DNA of 64,000 bases from Nocardia vulneris (GCF_001613425.1 NZ_BDCI01000036.1:246853-310852); one strand, 5' to 3'. Positions 7,653 through 17,574 are shown, counted from the stretch's first letter. Notes: generated by a model not told the origin, from the letters alone. Translations and numbers: made by a program.

Positions 7653-8729
7653 GTGGGCGTCGAGGTCAGGACCGAGGGTGTTACGAAGTCCTTCGGTTCG
7701 CAGCGAATTTGGCAGGACGTCTCCCTGACGCTGCCGTCCGGTGAGGTCAGCGCGCTGCTCGGCCCGTCGGGTACCGGTAAGTCGGTGTTCCTGAAGTCGC
7801 TGATCGGACTACTGCGCCCCGAGCGTGGCTCCATTTATATCGGCGATACGGACATCACCACGTGCTCCAACAAGGAGCTCTACGAGATCCGCAAACTTTT
7901 TGGCGTGCTGTTCCAGGACGGCGCGCTGTTCGGTTCGATGAACCTCTTCGACAATGTCGCCTTCCCGTTGCGCGAGCACACGAAGAAGTCCGAATCCGAC
8001 ATCAAGAAGATCGTCATGGAGAAGCTCGAGCTGACCGGTCTGCTCGGCGCCGAGGGCAAGCTGCCCGGCGAGATCTCCGGCGGTATGCGCAAGCGGGCCG
8101 GCCTCGCCCGCGCCCTGGTGCTCGACCCGCAGATCATCCTCGTCGACGAGCCGGACTCCGGCCTCGACCCGGTACGCACCTCGTACCTGAGCCAGCTGCT
8201 GATCGATATCAACGCACAGATCGACGCCACGATTCTGATCGTCACGCACAACATCAACCTGGCCCGCACCGTGCCGGACAACATCGGCATGCTGTTCCGG
8301 CGTCAGCTGGTCATGTTCGGTCCGCGCGAGGTGCTGCTCACCTCCGAGGAGCCGGTGGTCAAGCAGTTCCTCAACGGCCGCATGCAGGGTCCGATCGGCA
8401 TGTCCGAGGAGAAGGACGAGGCCCAGATGGCGCGCGAGCAAGCGATGTTCGACGCCGGCCATCACCACGGCGGCGCCGAAGAGGTCGAGGGCATCATTCC
8501 GCAGATGCAGGCGACCCCCGGCATGCCGGTGCGCCAGGCCGTGCTGCGCCGCAAGGAGCGCGTCCGCGAGATCATGCACACCCTGCCGCACGCGGCTCAG
8601 GTTGCGATTCGGGAATCACTTGCGCAGAACGACGACACGCAGGTGATGGCCTATAACAACAGCGACCTCGGCAGTTACCAGAGCGGCGCGTACGACACCA
8701 CGACTAGACCAAACCCAACTAACGGGTAA
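7653..8729 (+). CDS. mkl: Mce transporter ATP-binding protein (Mkl/MceG)
   Basis: ATPase that powers lipid or sterol import by Mce complexes. Walker A is GPSGTGKS (residues 37-44), the ABC signature is SGGMRKRAGLARAL, and Walker B is IILVDEPDSGLDP. The C-terminal extension of about 100 residues after the ABC domain is characteristic of Mkl/MceG rather than bacterial MlaF. 358 residues, close to the mycobacterial protein. GTG 7653 has GGAGG seven bases upstream. In mycobacteria this gene stands alone near rplL and serves all mce loci; here it leads directly (11-base gap) into yrbE and mceA-F, so it is likely co-transcribed with one full system while still serving others. Confidence 0.95.
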   Translation: MGVEVRTEGVTKSFGSQRIWQDVSLTLPSGEVSALLGPSGTGKSVFLKSLIGLLRPERGSIYIGDTDITTCSNKELYEIRKLFGVLFQDGALFGSMNLFDNVAFPLREHTKKSESDIKKIVMEKLELTGLLGAEGKLPGEISGGMRKRAGLARALVLDPQIILVDEPDSGLDPVRTSYLSQLLIDINAQIDATILIVTHNINLARTVPDNIGMLFRRQLVMFGPREVLLTSEEPVVKQFLNGRMQGPIGMSEEKDEAQMAREQAMFDAGHHHGGAEEVEGIIPQMQATPGMPVRQAVLRRKERVREIMHTLPHAAQVAIRESLAQNDDTQVMAYNNSDLGSYQSGAYDTTTRPNPTNG

Positions 8730-8740
8730 CATCTGCGATC

Positions 8741-9535
8741 GTGAATTCCTCCCTGGCGCGATTGCGGACTCCACTGGAGTCGGGGTTCGGCCAGGCCGGC
8801 AACATTTTTGCGCTGTTCCTCGATGTGCTGCGCAAGACGTTCCGCCGGCCGTTCGAGTGGCGAGAGTTCATCGAGCAGTCGTGGTTCATCGCGAGTGTCT
8901 CGATCCTCCCCAGCGCACTGGTGGCTATCCCGTTCGGTGCCGTTGTCGCGTTGCAGACCGGTTCGTTGATCAAGCAGCTCGGCGCCGAATCGTTCACCGG
9001 CGCAACGAGCGTGCTCGCCACCGTGCAGCAGGCGGCGCCGGTCGTCACGTCGCTGATCATCGCGGGCGCGGCCGGTTCGGCGGTGGCCGCCGATCTCGGC
9101 TCGCGCACCATCCGTGAGGAGATCGACGCGCTCGAGGTGCTCGGCATCGATCCGATCCGCAAGCTGGTGGTGCCCCGAGTGCTCGGCATGGCCCTGGTCG
9201 CGCTGCTGTTGAACGGCCTGGTCTCGGTGGTGGGTATCGCCGGCGGTTACTTCTTCAACGTGCTGTTGCAGGGCGGTACCCCGGGCGCCTATCTGGCCTC
9301 GTTCTCCGCGCTGGCCCAGCTGCCCGACCTGTGGATCGGCGAGATCAAGGCGCTGATATTCGGCGTGATCGCCGGCGTGATCGCCGCGTACAAGGGGTTG
9401 CATCCGAAAGGGGGCCCGAAAGGAGTAGGTGAAGCGGTGAACCAATCCGTGGTGATCACGTTCTTGGTGCTGTTCTTCGTGAACCTCATCCTGACGCTGG
9501 TGTACCTGCAGGTCGTCCCCGCCAAGGGCGCCTGA
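8741..9535 (+). CDS. Mce system permease YrbEA (MlaE family)
   Basis: Integral membrane permease of the MlaE/YrbE family, one of the two halves of the Mce channel. About five to six membrane segments are visible. The family core includes VTSLIIAGAAGSAVAADLGSRTIREEIDALEVLGIDP around residues 105-140, a conserved cytoplasmic coupling region that contacts the ATPase. The segment YKGLHPKGGPKGVGEAVNQSV near the C-terminus is typical too. 264 residues. GTG 8741 follows the ATPase stop by 11 bases; yrbEB starts three bases after this stop. Confidence 0.93.
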   Translation: MNSSLARLRTPLESGFGQAGNIFALFLDVLRKTFRRPFEWREFIEQSWFIASVSILPSALVAIPFGAVVALQTGSLIKQLGAESFTGATSVLATVQQAAPVVTSLIIAGAAGSAVAADLGSRTIREEIDALEVLGIDPIRKLVVPRVLGMALVALLLNGLVSVVGIAGGYFFNVLLQGGTPGAYLASFSALAQLPDLWIGEIKALIFGVIAGVIAAYKGLHPKGGPKGVGEAVNQSVVITFLVLFFVNLILTLVYLQVVPAKGA

Positions 9536-9538
9536 CCG

Positions 9539-10405
9539 GTGGCCACCCAGTACCGCAACCCTGCTCTCGCCAAATCGCTTCGCCGGGCGGGAAATATCGC
9601 ACGGTCACCGCTGAAGGTGATCGACCGGGCGGGCGAGCAGATGTCGTTCTACTCGCGCGCCATCGCCTGGATTCCGCGCACCGCCGTGCACTACCGCAAG
9701 GAGGTCATGCGGCTGCTGGCCGAGGTGACCTTCGGCAGCGGCGCGCTCGCGGTGATCGGCGGCACCATCGGCGTCATCGTGTTCATGTCCGGGTCGGTCG
9801 GCGTCGTGGTCGGCCTGCAGGGTTTCAAGGCCCTCGACGCGCTCGGCAGCTCTGTGCTCACCGGCTTCCTCACCGCCTACATCAACACCCGCGAGATCGC
9901 GCCGCTGGTCGCGGCTTTGGCGCTCTCGGCGACGGTGGGCTGTGGTTTCACCGCGCAGCTCGGCGCCATGCGGATCTCCGAGGAGATCGACGCGCTCGAG
10001 GTGATGGCCGTGCCCGGTGTGCCGTTCCTGGTCACCACCCGCGTGATCGCCGGCTTCCTCGCGGTCATCCCGCTCTACATCGTCGGCCTGCTCGGCACCT
10101 TCCTGGCGTCCCGGATGATCAGCATCTGGTTCAACGGGCAGTCCAGCGGGTCCTACGACCACTACTTCAGCCTGTTCCTACCACCGGAAGACGTGCTCTA
10201 TTCGTTCTTGAAGGTGCTGGTCTTCGCCTTCGTGATCATCATGGTGCACTGCTACTACGGCTTCCACGCCACCGGCGGACCCGCGGGCGTCGGCGTCGCG
10301 GTCGGTCGCGCGGTGCGCGCCGCGATCGTGCTGGTGAACGTGCTCGACTTCTTCCTGAGCCTGGCGATCTGGGGGACGACCACGACGGTGCGGGTGGCGG
10401 GATGA
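9539..10405 (+). CDS. Mce system permease YrbEB (MlaE family)
   Basis: Second permease of the Mce importer. It has the same MlaE fold as its neighbour, including GCGFTAQLGAMRISEEIDALEVMAVPGV (around residues 135-162) and YGFHATGGPAGVGVAVGRAV near the C-terminus. 288 residues with a cytoplasmic N-terminal extension of about 60 residues. GTG 9539 starts three bases after yrbEA stops. Its stop overlaps the mceA start by four bases (ATGA), so translation is coupled. Confidence 0.93.
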   Translation: MATQYRNPALAKSLRRAGNIARSPLKVIDRAGEQMSFYSRAIAWIPRTAVHYRKEVMRLLAEVTFGSGALAVIGGTIGVIVFMSGSVGVVVGLQGFKALDALGSSVLTGFLTAYINTREIAPLVAALALSATVGCGFTAQLGAMRISEEIDALEVMAVPGVPFLVTTRVIAGFLAVIPLYIVGLLGTFLASRMISIWFNGQSSGSYDHYFSLFLPPEDVLYSFLKVLVFAFVIIMVHCYYGFHATGGPAGVGVAVGRAVRAAIVLVNVLDFFLSLAIWGTTTTVRVAG

Positions 10406-11754
10406 ACCGCGTACAGGTGTGGCGCTCGACCGAGAAGCTTCGGGTGCGACTGCTCGGCATCGCCTTCTTCGTGGTGGTCGCGCTGTTCCTGGCGACCACC
10501 ATCGCGATCTACAACAAGCAGTTCGTGAAGACCGTCGACGTCGACCTGGTGACCGACAGCGTGGGCAACGCGCTGACCAAGAACGCGGATGTGAAGGTCC
10601 GCGGCGTCACGGTCGGCGAGGTGCGCTCCAGCCGTTCGGACAACGGCAAGGTGACCTTGAACCTGGCCATCCAGCCGGACAAGGCCGACCAGATCCCGTC
10701 CAACGCGACCGCGCGCCTGCTGCCCAAGACCCTGTTCGGCGAGCGCTATGTGGATCTGATGATCCCGGCCGAGCGCAGCGCGACGCATCTGACCAACGGC
10801 GTGACGTTGCAACAGGACAAGAGCGGCAACGCGATCGAGCTGAGCAAGCTGCTCGACGATCTGATGCCGCTGCTGCAGGCGATTCCGCCGCAGGATCTCG
10901 CCGCCACCCTAGGCGCGCTTTCCCAGGCGCTGTCGGGTCAGGGTCTCGCGCTCGGCGAGAGCGTGGACAAGCTCGACACCATCTTCCGCGAGGTCAACGG
11001 CGTGCTGCCGGATCTGCAGGACGACCTGCGCAGCTTCGCCACGGTGGCGGCCACCTATTCCGACGCGGCGCCGCGGCTGGTGCAGGCGCTGGACAACCTG
11101 CGCACCACCAACGCGACCATCGTGCAGCGCCGCTGGGACATCGACTCGCTGTATGCCGTGCTGACGCCGACCTCGTCGGACACCGCCGATTTCTTGGTGG
11201 CCAACCGCGACAACATCATCGATCTGGCCGCGGACTCGCGCCCGCTGCTGGAGGACCTGGCCACCTACTCGCCGACCTTCCCGTGCGCGATGGCGAACTT
11301 CGCGCAGCTCAAGCCGCGCATCGACCGGATCCTCGGCAAGGGGGAGGCCCAGCCCGGGTCGCGGGTGACCATCGAGCTGACCAACAACCGCGGCAAGTAC
11401 CTGCCCAACCAGGACGAGCCGCGGTGGCTGGACACCCGTGGGCCGTGGTGCATTCCGGAGAAGCCGCTCGGCGTCGATCCGGGGCAGTACACCACCGGCG
11501 GTCCGAGCAACGACGGCTCCTACGCCGTTCCCAGCCGCAACCCCGGCGATATCAACGCGGGGCAGATGTCGCCGCCGCAGTACGGCGTGTACCCCGCGGG
11601 CAATGTCGCGACCATCGCCGGTTCGCCCATGGAGCAGCAGTCGCTGGGCGCGATCTACGGTGCGGCCCAAGGCGTTTCGCCTGACCAGGTGCCGAGCTGG
11701 GTGACCAGGGCCGGTGCGCCCGCGTTCCGCGGCAGCGAGGTGAGCGTCCGATGA
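10402..11754 (+). CDS. mceA: MCE family protein MceA
   Basis: First of six substrate-binding MCE subunits that form the periplasm-spanning tube. An N-terminal membrane anchor (about residues 17-36, LLGIAFFVVVALFLATTIAI) is followed by the MlaD/MCE domain (about residues 40-120, with VKVRGVTVGEVRSSRSDNGKV and the ARLLPKTLFGERYVDL segment). A long helical region and a Pro/Gly-rich C-terminus complete it. 450 residues. The start overlaps the yrbEB stop as ATGA and the stop overlaps mceB in the same way. Likely substrates of Mce systems are fatty acids, sterols or mycolic acids; which applies here is not readable. Confidence 0.92.
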   Translation: MNRVQVWRSTEKLRVRLLGIAFFVVVALFLATTIAIYNKQFVKTVDVDLVTDSVGNALTKNADVKVRGVTVGEVRSSRSDNGKVTLNLAIQPDKADQIPSNATARLLPKTLFGERYVDLMIPAERSATHLTNGVTLQQDKSGNAIELSKLLDDLMPLLQAIPPQDLAATLGALSQALSGQGLALGESVDKLDTIFREVNGVLPDLQDDLRSFATVAATYSDAAPRLVQALDNLRTTNATIVQRRWDIDSLYAVLTPTSSDTADFLVANRDNIIDLAADSRPLLEDLATYSPTFPCAMANFAQLKPRIDRILGKGEAQPGSRVTIELTNNRGKYLPNQDEPRWLDTRGPWCIPEKPLGVDPGQYTTGGPSNDGSYAVPSRNPGDINAGQMSPPQYGVYPAGNVATIAGSPMEQQSLGAIYGAAQGVSPDQVPSWVTRAGAPAFRGSEVSVR

Positions 11755-12836
11755 ACGCGTTCAAGCAGCAGATGCGCGGCCTCGGCGGGCCGCTCACCAA
11801 ATTGATCATCTTCGTCATCGTGACGCTGTTCGCGACGACGGTGCTCGCGCTGTCCATCGCGAACTACAGCGGCGGCGGTACCGCGTTCAAGGCCCGGTTC
11901 ACCGACGTCACCTCGCTGAACCCGGGCGACGAGGTGCGCGTCGCGGGCGTGCGGGTCGGCAAGGTCACCGATGTCTCGATCGTGGACAAACGGCTGGCCG
12001 AGGTGAAATTCGAACTGGCCGACCGCGATTGGCTGCCGGCCTCGACCATCGCCACCATCCGGTACCGGAACCTGGTCGGTCAGCGCTACATCGCGCTCGA
12101 GCAGGGCACCGGAGAACAGGGCCGCAAGCTCAACAAGGGCGGCACCATTCCGCTGGAGCACACCCGTCCCGCGCTGAACCTCACCACGCTGTTCAACGGT
12201 TTCCGCCCGCTGTTCCGGACGCTGACCGCCGACGACGTGAACAAGCTCTCGTTCGAGATCATCCAGGTGTTCCAGGGAGAGCAGGGCACCATCCACGATC
12301 TGGTGACCACCACCGCGAGCCTGACCAACAAGATCGCGGACAAGGACGCCGTGATCGGTGAGCTGGTGCGCAACCTGACCGCGGTGCTCGACACCGTGAA
12401 CCAGCGCGACGATCAGTTCGATCAGCTCATCGTCAATACCGAAGCCCTGGTCAGCGGGCTGTCCGCGGAACGCGACACCATCGGCCGCTCGGTCACCTCG
12501 CTCGGCAATCTGGCCTCGGCCACCGGCGATCTGCTGGTCCCGGTGCGGCCCACCCTGCAGGGCTCGATCGCCGGACTGAGCCAGCTCACCGGCACGCTCA
12601 ACGAGCGCAAGGACGAGGTCAACGAGGCTTTGACGAACCTGCCGCTGAAGATGGAAAAGCTCGGGCGGGTGGGCAGTTACGGCTCCTGGTTCCAGTTCTA
12701 CCTGTGCGGTATCGACATCGTGGTCGGGCCGGGCGCGGTGGACGCGCCGCAGCTCAACCTGCCCGCCGGGCTGCCCACGATCAACCAGCCGCTGTACACC
12801 AACGCCGCGCCGCGCTGCTCCGGGAAGGCCCGCTGA
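11751..12836 (+). CDS. mceB: MCE family protein MceB
   Basis: Second MCE subunit. A membrane anchor at about residues 15-37 (LIIFVIVTLFATTVLALSI) is followed by an MCE domain with the family pattern FTDVTSLNPGDEVRVAGVRVGKV and TIRYRNLVGQRYIALEQG, then a long coiled region. The C-terminus carries a Cys (FYLCGIDIV) conserved in MceB proteins. 361 residues. The four-base overlap with mceA and one-base overlap with mceC support a single translationally coupled operon. Confidence 0.92.
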   Translation: MNAFKQQMRGLGGPLTKLIIFVIVTLFATTVLALSIANYSGGGTAFKARFTDVTSLNPGDEVRVAGVRVGKVTDVSIVDKRLAEVKFELADRDWLPASTIATIRYRNLVGQRYIALEQGTGEQGRKLNKGGTIPLEHTRPALNLTTLFNGFRPLFRTLTADDVNKLSFEIIQVFQGEQGTIHDLVTTTASLTNKIADKDAVIGELVRNLTAVLDTVNQRDDQFDQLIVNTEALVSGLSAERDTIGRSVTSLGNLASATGDLLVPVRPTLQGSIAGLSQLTGTLNERKDEVNEALTNLPLKMEKLGRVGSYGSWFQFYLCGIDIVVGPGAVDAPQLNLPAGLPTINQPLYTNAAPRCSGKAR

Positions 12837-13846
12837 TGGACGACCGCGTATTGCTCGGACGCCGCAGCCCCGCCTTCCTGGGCGTGCTCGGACTGGTGCT
12901 GGTGCTGCTGGTGACGATGTCGGCCTTCTTCTTGGACCGGCTGCCGATCATCGGCGCGGGCACCAAATACACCGCCGAGTTCTCCGAGGCGGCCGGCCTG
13001 AAGAAGGGCAACGAGGTCCGGATCGCGGGCGTCAAGGTCGGTGCGGTGGACGACGTCCGGCTCGACGGCGCCAAAGTGCTCGTCGATTTCCGGACCCAGA
13101 ACGCCTGGATCGGCAGCGAGACCACCGCCTCGATCCAGATCAAGACGGTGCTCGGGCAGAAGTATCTGGCGCTGGACCCGAAGGGTTCCGGCACCGCCGA
13201 CCCGAGTAAGCGAATCCCGTTGTCGCGCACCGTCGCTCCGTACGACGTGGTGGACGCGTTCACCGACGCCGCGAAGAACATCGACCAGATCGACACCGCT
13301 CAGCTGGCCACCAGCATGCGGGTGCTCTCCGACGCGTTCGCGACCACGCCGCCGGAGATCCGCGGTTCCATCGACGGCGTCGCCCGGCTCTCGGAGACGC
13401 TGGCCAAGCGGGACGAGCAGCTCAAGAAGCTGTTCGCGGCGACCAGGCAGACCACCCAGGTGCTGGCCGATCGCAACGCGGAATTCGAGCGCCTGCTCAG
13501 CTCGGGCGGGCAGTTGCTGACCGAGCTGAACATTCGGCAGCAGTCCATCGCGCAGCTGCTCGACGGCGCCAAGACCGTGTCTGCCGAGCTCACCGCCCTG
13601 GTGCACGACAACGAGGAGCAGATCGGCCCGGCGCTGAAGAACCTGCGCGGCTCGATCGATCTGCTGAATGCCAACCAGCAGAACATCTCCAAGACCTTGG
13701 AGCTCGCGGCGCCGTTCTACGGCATCTACGCCAACGTGCTCGGCACCGGCCGCTGGTTCGACGCGGTGATCGTGAACCTGATTCCGCCCGCACTGCCCGA
13801 TATCCCCGGCAACCGTCCGCCGATCCGCACCATGGGAGGTAACTGA
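12836..13846 (+). CDS. mceC: MCE family protein MceC
   Basis: Third MCE subunit. ATG 12836 shares its A with the mceB stop; the frame is open upstream to 12704 but that part is inside mceB. An anchor helix FLGVLGLVLVLLVTMSAFF (about residues 14-33) precedes the MCE domain, which has AGLKKGNEVRIAGVKVGAVDDV and SIQIKTVLGQKYLALDPKG. A helical domain follows, ending with the short Pro-rich tail. 336 residues. mceD starts one base after the stop. Confidence 0.92.
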   Translation: MDDRVLLGRRSPAFLGVLGLVLVLLVTMSAFFLDRLPIIGAGTKYTAEFSEAAGLKKGNEVRIAGVKVGAVDDVRLDGAKVLVDFRTQNAWIGSETTASIQIKTVLGQKYLALDPKGSGTADPSKRIPLSRTVAPYDVVDAFTDAAKNIDQIDTAQLATSMRVLSDAFATTPPEIRGSIDGVARLSETLAKRDEQLKKLFAATRQTTQVLADRNAEFERLLSSGGQLLTELNIRQQSIAQLLDGAKTVSAELTALVHDNEEQIGPALKNLRGSIDLLNANQQNISKTLELAAPFYGIYANVLGTGRWFDAVIVNLIPPALPDIPGNRPPIRTMGGN

Positions 13847-13847
13847 C

Positions 13848-15101
13848 ATGGCGGATCGGCTGACCGCGCTGCGGAATTCGGGCCGGGGGACCAAGGTCGC
13901 GATCGCGCTCGTTCTGGTGGCCGTGCTGATCGTGGTGGGGGTGCTGTGGTGGCTGTTCGATCGGATGACCACCACCAAGATCACCGCGTACTTCGATCGT
14001 TCGGTAGGCATCTACGAGGGTTCGGACGTGCGGATCCTCGGTGTCCCGGTCGGTTCGGTGGATTCGGTCGAACCGCAGGGTGATCAGGTCAAGATCGTGA
14101 TGAGCGTCGATCGGCGCTTCGATGTGCCCGCCGACGCGCGGGCCGCGCAGATCACGCCCTCGATCGTGTCCGACCGCTACATCCAGCTCACCCCGGTGTA
14201 CACCGGCGGGCCGAAAATGCCGCGCACGGCGACCATCGCGCGCGATCGTACGGTCACTCCGGTCGAGGTCGACCAGCTGTACAAGAGCATCACCGAACTC
14301 TCGGATGCGTTGGGCCCCAACGGTGCCAACAAAGAGGGTGCGGTCAACGACCTGGTCCGGACGGGCGCGGCGAACCTCGACGGCAACGGGGAAGCGCTGG
14401 CCAACAGCCTCACCCAGCTGTCCAAGGCGGCCAAGTACCTGTCCGACGCGCGCGGCGACATCTTCGACACGGTCAAGAATCTGCAGACCTTCGTCACCAT
14501 GCTGGCCCGCAACGACGCGCAGGTGCGCCAGTTCAACGTCCAGCTCGCCGATCTGTCCAGCTTCCTCGCGAACGAGCGCGACGATCTCGGCGCCGCGCTG
14601 AACCTGCTGTCCGTCGCGCTCGGCGACGTCGCCCGGTTCATCGACAACAACCGTGAGCTGATCGCCAGCAATGCCGAGGGGCTGACCCAGCTCACCGAGA
14701 CGCTGGCCAAACAGCGTGACGATCTGGCCGCGGCCCTGCCGGTGCTGCCGGTGGCGCTGAGCAACCTGATCAACATCCACAACGCCGAATCCGGCACCCT
14801 CGACATGCGGGCCAACTTCACCGATCTGCAGGATCCGTTCGGCGTGATGTGCAAGCTGGTCGACGTGTCCAAGCTGCGGCCGGGCGATCCGCAATTCGAG
14901 GCACTGGGCCGGCAGATGCGCCCGATCCTGGAGCACTGCCAGGAGATCTCCGATCAGATCACCGCGGGTGTGAAGACGCCGACGCTGATTTTGCCGTTCG
15001 GCATTCTCAGCAACGAGAACCAGCAGCGCGCTCCGGTGCCCGGCACCGTGCCCGGCACGCCGTCGGACCAGCTGCCGCCGTCCCAGGGAGGTGCGCGGTG
15101 A
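13848..15101 (+). CDS. mceD: MCE family protein MceD
   Basis: Fourth MCE subunit. Membrane anchor VAIALVLVAVLIVVGVLWWLF (about residues 17-38); MCE domain with VGIYEGSDVRILGVPVGSVDSV and ITPSIVSDRYIQLTPVYTGG; then a long helical region and a Pro-rich tail (VPGTVPGTPSDQLPPSQGG). 417 residues. GGGAGG lies just before the ATG at 13848. The stop overlaps the mceE GTG (GTGA). Confidence 0.92.
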   Translation: MADRLTALRNSGRGTKVAIALVLVAVLIVVGVLWWLFDRMTTTKITAYFDRSVGIYEGSDVRILGVPVGSVDSVEPQGDQVKIVMSVDRRFDVPADARAAQITPSIVSDRYIQLTPVYTGGPKMPRTATIARDRTVTPVEVDQLYKSITELSDALGPNGANKEGAVNDLVRTGAANLDGNGEALANSLTQLSKAAKYLSDARGDIFDTVKNLQTFVTMLARNDAQVRQFNVQLADLSSFLANERDDLGAALNLLSVALGDVARFIDNNRELIASNAEGLTQLTETLAKQRDDLAAALPVLPVALSNLINIHNAESGTLDMRANFTDLQDPFGVMCKLVDVSKLRPGDPQFEALGRQMRPILEHCQEISDQITAGVKTPTLILPFGILSNENQQRAPVPGTVPGTPSDQLPPSQGGAR

Positions 15102-16336
15102 GTAGCCGAATCCGTTCCGTCACAAGGGGTTTCGGTATCGCGCTGGCGACCGGGCTGGCCGCCGCGCTGGTCACCTCGTGCGCGTCCGACGGCATCTACA
15201 GCGTCCCGCTGCCCGGCGGCGCGGATGTCGGCGACCATCCGATGCGCATCGACATCCAGTTCGACGACGTGCTCGATCTGGTGCCGCAGTCTGCGGTCAA
15301 GGTGGAGGGCGTGCCGGTCGGCCGGGTGGAAGAGATCACCATCGGCAAGGACCAGTGGACCGCGACGGTGCGCACCGTGGTGAACTCCGCGGTGGACCTG
15401 CCCGACAACGCGCACGCCGAAGTGCGGCAGTCGAACCTGCTGGGCGAGAAGTTCATCGAGCTGTCCAAGCCCGCCGATCCGGCTACCGCGAAGCTGCGCG
15501 ACGGTGCGGTGATCACCGTCGATCGCACCCGGCACGCCACCGAGATCGAGCAGGTGCTCGGCGCGATGTCGTTGCTGCTCAACGGTGGTGGTGTCGCCCA
15601 GCTGCAACCGATCGTCACGGAACTGAACAAAACCCTCGGCGGACGGGAGGAGCGGGTGCGCTCGCTGCTCGATCAAGCCAACACGCTGATCAAGGGTCTC
15701 GACGATCAGGTCAACGACATCACGCGGGCGCTCGACGGCCTCGACGTGCTCAGCAGCCGGGTCAGTCAGCAGACCGAGCAGATCGGCAAGATCCTCGACG
15801 AACTGCCCGAGGGCGTGCAGATCCTGGAGCAGCAGCGACCCCAGCTCGTCGGTCTGCTGACCCAGCTGGATCGGGTGGGGCAGGCCGGTTTCGACGTGCT
15901 CGACCACTCGAAAGACGATCTGATCCGCGATCTCACCTCGTTGCGTCCGACGCTGCAGGAACTCGGCAAGTCCGCACCGGATCTGGTCACCGCGTTCCCG
16001 CTGATCCCGACCTATCCGTTCCCGGACTCCACGTTGGAATCCACCTTCGGCGGTTCGGTGAACACCTGGCTGTCGGTGGATCAGCAGATCGGCGTCACGC
16101 TGAGCAATCTCGGTGTGGGCAAACCGAATCCGGAGTACATCCCGCCCACCTTCGGTCCGCAGGTGCCGGTGAATCCGACCAACCCGTACTACAACGGCAA
16201 CGGCCCGCGTGCGGGCTGGCCGACGATCTCGATCCTGCCGTTGCCGCCGAACATGGCCCAGCCGCCCGCGCCGGGCGTGCCGCCGAACCCGGTCGGGGCG
16301 ATTCTGGAGCAACTGGGAGTGGGTGGTCCGCGATGA
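15098..16336 (+). CDS. mceE: MCE family lipoprotein MceE
   Basis: Fifth MCE subunit, the lipoprotein member. The signal peptide ends in the lipobox VTSC with Cys28 as the lipidation site, so the protein is anchored by lipid rather than by a TM helix, as is normal for MceE. The MCE domain has VPQSAVKVEGVPVGRVEEI and VRQSNLLGEKFIELSKP. A long helical part and a Pro/Asn-rich C-terminus follow. 412 residues. GTG 15098 overlaps the mceD stop as GTGA; the frame continues upstream only within mceD. The stop overlaps mceF as ATGA. Confidence 0.92.
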   Translation: MSSRIRSVTRGFGIALATGLAAALVTSCASDGIYSVPLPGGADVGDHPMRIDIQFDDVLDLVPQSAVKVEGVPVGRVEEITIGKDQWTATVRTVVNSAVDLPDNAHAEVRQSNLLGEKFIELSKPADPATAKLRDGAVITVDRTRHATEIEQVLGAMSLLLNGGGVAQLQPIVTELNKTLGGREERVRSLLDQANTLIKGLDDQVNDITRALDGLDVLSSRVSQQTEQIGKILDELPEGVQILEQQRPQLVGLLTQLDRVGQAGFDVLDHSKDDLIRDLTSLRPTLQELGKSAPDLVTAFPLIPTYPFPDSTLESTFGGSVNTWLSVDQQIGVTLSNLGVGKPNPEYIPPTFGPQVPVNPTNPYYNGNGPRAGWPTISILPLPPNMAQPPAPGVPPNPVGAILEQLGVGGPR

Positions 16337-17574
16337 CGAAGTTGGTGCGCTGGCAGCTGCTCGCGTTCGTGGTCGTCGCGGTGGTCGGCGTGGTGTTCGT
16401 CGGCGCCAAGTACATCCGGCTCGACCATATGCTCGGTTTCGGCCAATACGGCGTGAAAGTGCAGGCAGACCAGACCGGCGGCATCTACAAGGGCGCCGAG
16501 GTGACCTATCGCGGCGTGCCGGTCGGCCGGGTCGGCACCCTGGAGCTGACCGGCGACGGCGTGCTGATGAATCTGATCATCGACTCGGATTCGCCGGAGA
16601 TCCCCGCGTCCGCGAAAGCCGTGGTCGCCAACCGGTCCGCGATCGGTGAGCAATACGTCGACCTGCAGCCGGACACCGATTCGGGGCCCTACCTGCGCGA
16701 CGGCTCGGTGATCACCTCGGCCACCACGCCGGTGCCGGTGCAGCAGCTGGTCGCCAGCGTGGACACGTTCACCCGCTCGGTCGATCTCGCCGCGCTGAAC
16801 ACCACCGTGCGCGAACTCGGCAAGGCGTTCAACGGCAAGGGCGACGACCTGCAGGTCTTCGTCGATTCGCTGAACAAGTTCACCACCACGTTCAACGAGA
16901 CGCTGCCGCAGACCATTCAGCTGATCCGGGACGGCAAGGTCGCGCTCGGCACCCAGGCCGAGCAGTCCGACGCGATCCGTCAGTTCAGCGACGGGTTGGA
17001 CAAACTCACCGCGCAGCTGCGCTCCAGCGATCCGGATATCCGCAGGTTGATCGGTACCGGCAACGACGCGGGCCAGCAGATCGGCGCGCTGCTGCACGAG
17101 AGCGGCGGCGCGCTCACCCAGGACCTGGGTAACCTGCGTCAGCTGCTGCTGGCGATCTCGCCCAAATTCTTTGCGATCCGCCCGCTGCTGCAGATGATCC
17201 CGCAGCTCTCGATCGGCGGCTCGTCCACCGCGCCCGGCGACGGCACCACCCACTTCGGGCTCGTGCTGGAAACCAACAATCCGCCCGCCTGTACTGTCGG
17301 GTACGAGGGAACGCAGCGGATTCTCGAGCAGATGAAGGCGCAGAATCCCGATTTCGACGACACCCGCGACGAGTTCCCGTTCAACAAGGATGCGAAATGC
17401 CTTGTGCCGCAGGGTAACCCGACTGCGGTGCGCGGCGGCGAGCGGGCCGCGCTCGCCGATCCGAACATCGTGCAGCCCTGGGACAACACCCCCAAGACCG
17501 ATCCGGAACGGCTCGACCTGAGCCCGATCGCCATCCAGATGGCCACCCTGATGGGCGTCACGGCGAAGCGGTGA
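16333..17574 (+). CDS. mceF: MCE family protein MceF
   Basis: Sixth MCE subunit. Anchor LLAFVVVAVVGVVFVGAKYI (about residues 8-28); MCE domain with GGIYKGAEVTYRGVPVGRVGTL and VVANRSAIGEQYVDLQP; C-terminal helical domain. The C-terminal part has two cysteines (PPACTVGYEG and KCLVPQG) that probably form a disulfide. 413 residues. ATG 16333 overlaps mceE by four bases. It completes a full A-F set, with no frameshift in any member. Confidence 0.92.
   Translation: MTKLVRWQLLAFVVVAVVGVVFVGAKYIRLDHMLGFGQYGVKVQADQTGGIYKGAEVTYRGVPVGRVGTLELTGDGVLMNLIIDSDSPEIPASAKAVVANRSAIGEQYVDLQPDTDSGPYLRDGSVITSATTPVPVQQLVASVDTFTRSVDLAALNTTVRELGKAFNGKGDDLQVFVDSLNKFTTTFNETLPQTIQLIRDGKVALGTQAEQSDAIRQFSDGLDKLTAQLRSSDPDIRRLIGTGNDAGQQIGALLHESGGALTQDLGNLRQLLLAISPKFFAIRPLLQMIPQLSIGGSSTAPGDGTTHFGLVLETNNPPACTVGYEGTQRILEQMKAQNPDFDDTRDEFPFNKDAKCLVPQGNPTAVRGGERAALADPNIVQPWDNTPKTDPERLDLSPIAIQMATLMGVTAKR

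Noticed and set aside
15178..16332. Extended N-terminus of MceF through mceE (798-codon frame)
   Set aside because: The first 385 codons are an Arg/Gly-rich shadow of mceE. The real start at 16333 overlaps the mceE stop as ATGA and gives the normal MceF length.
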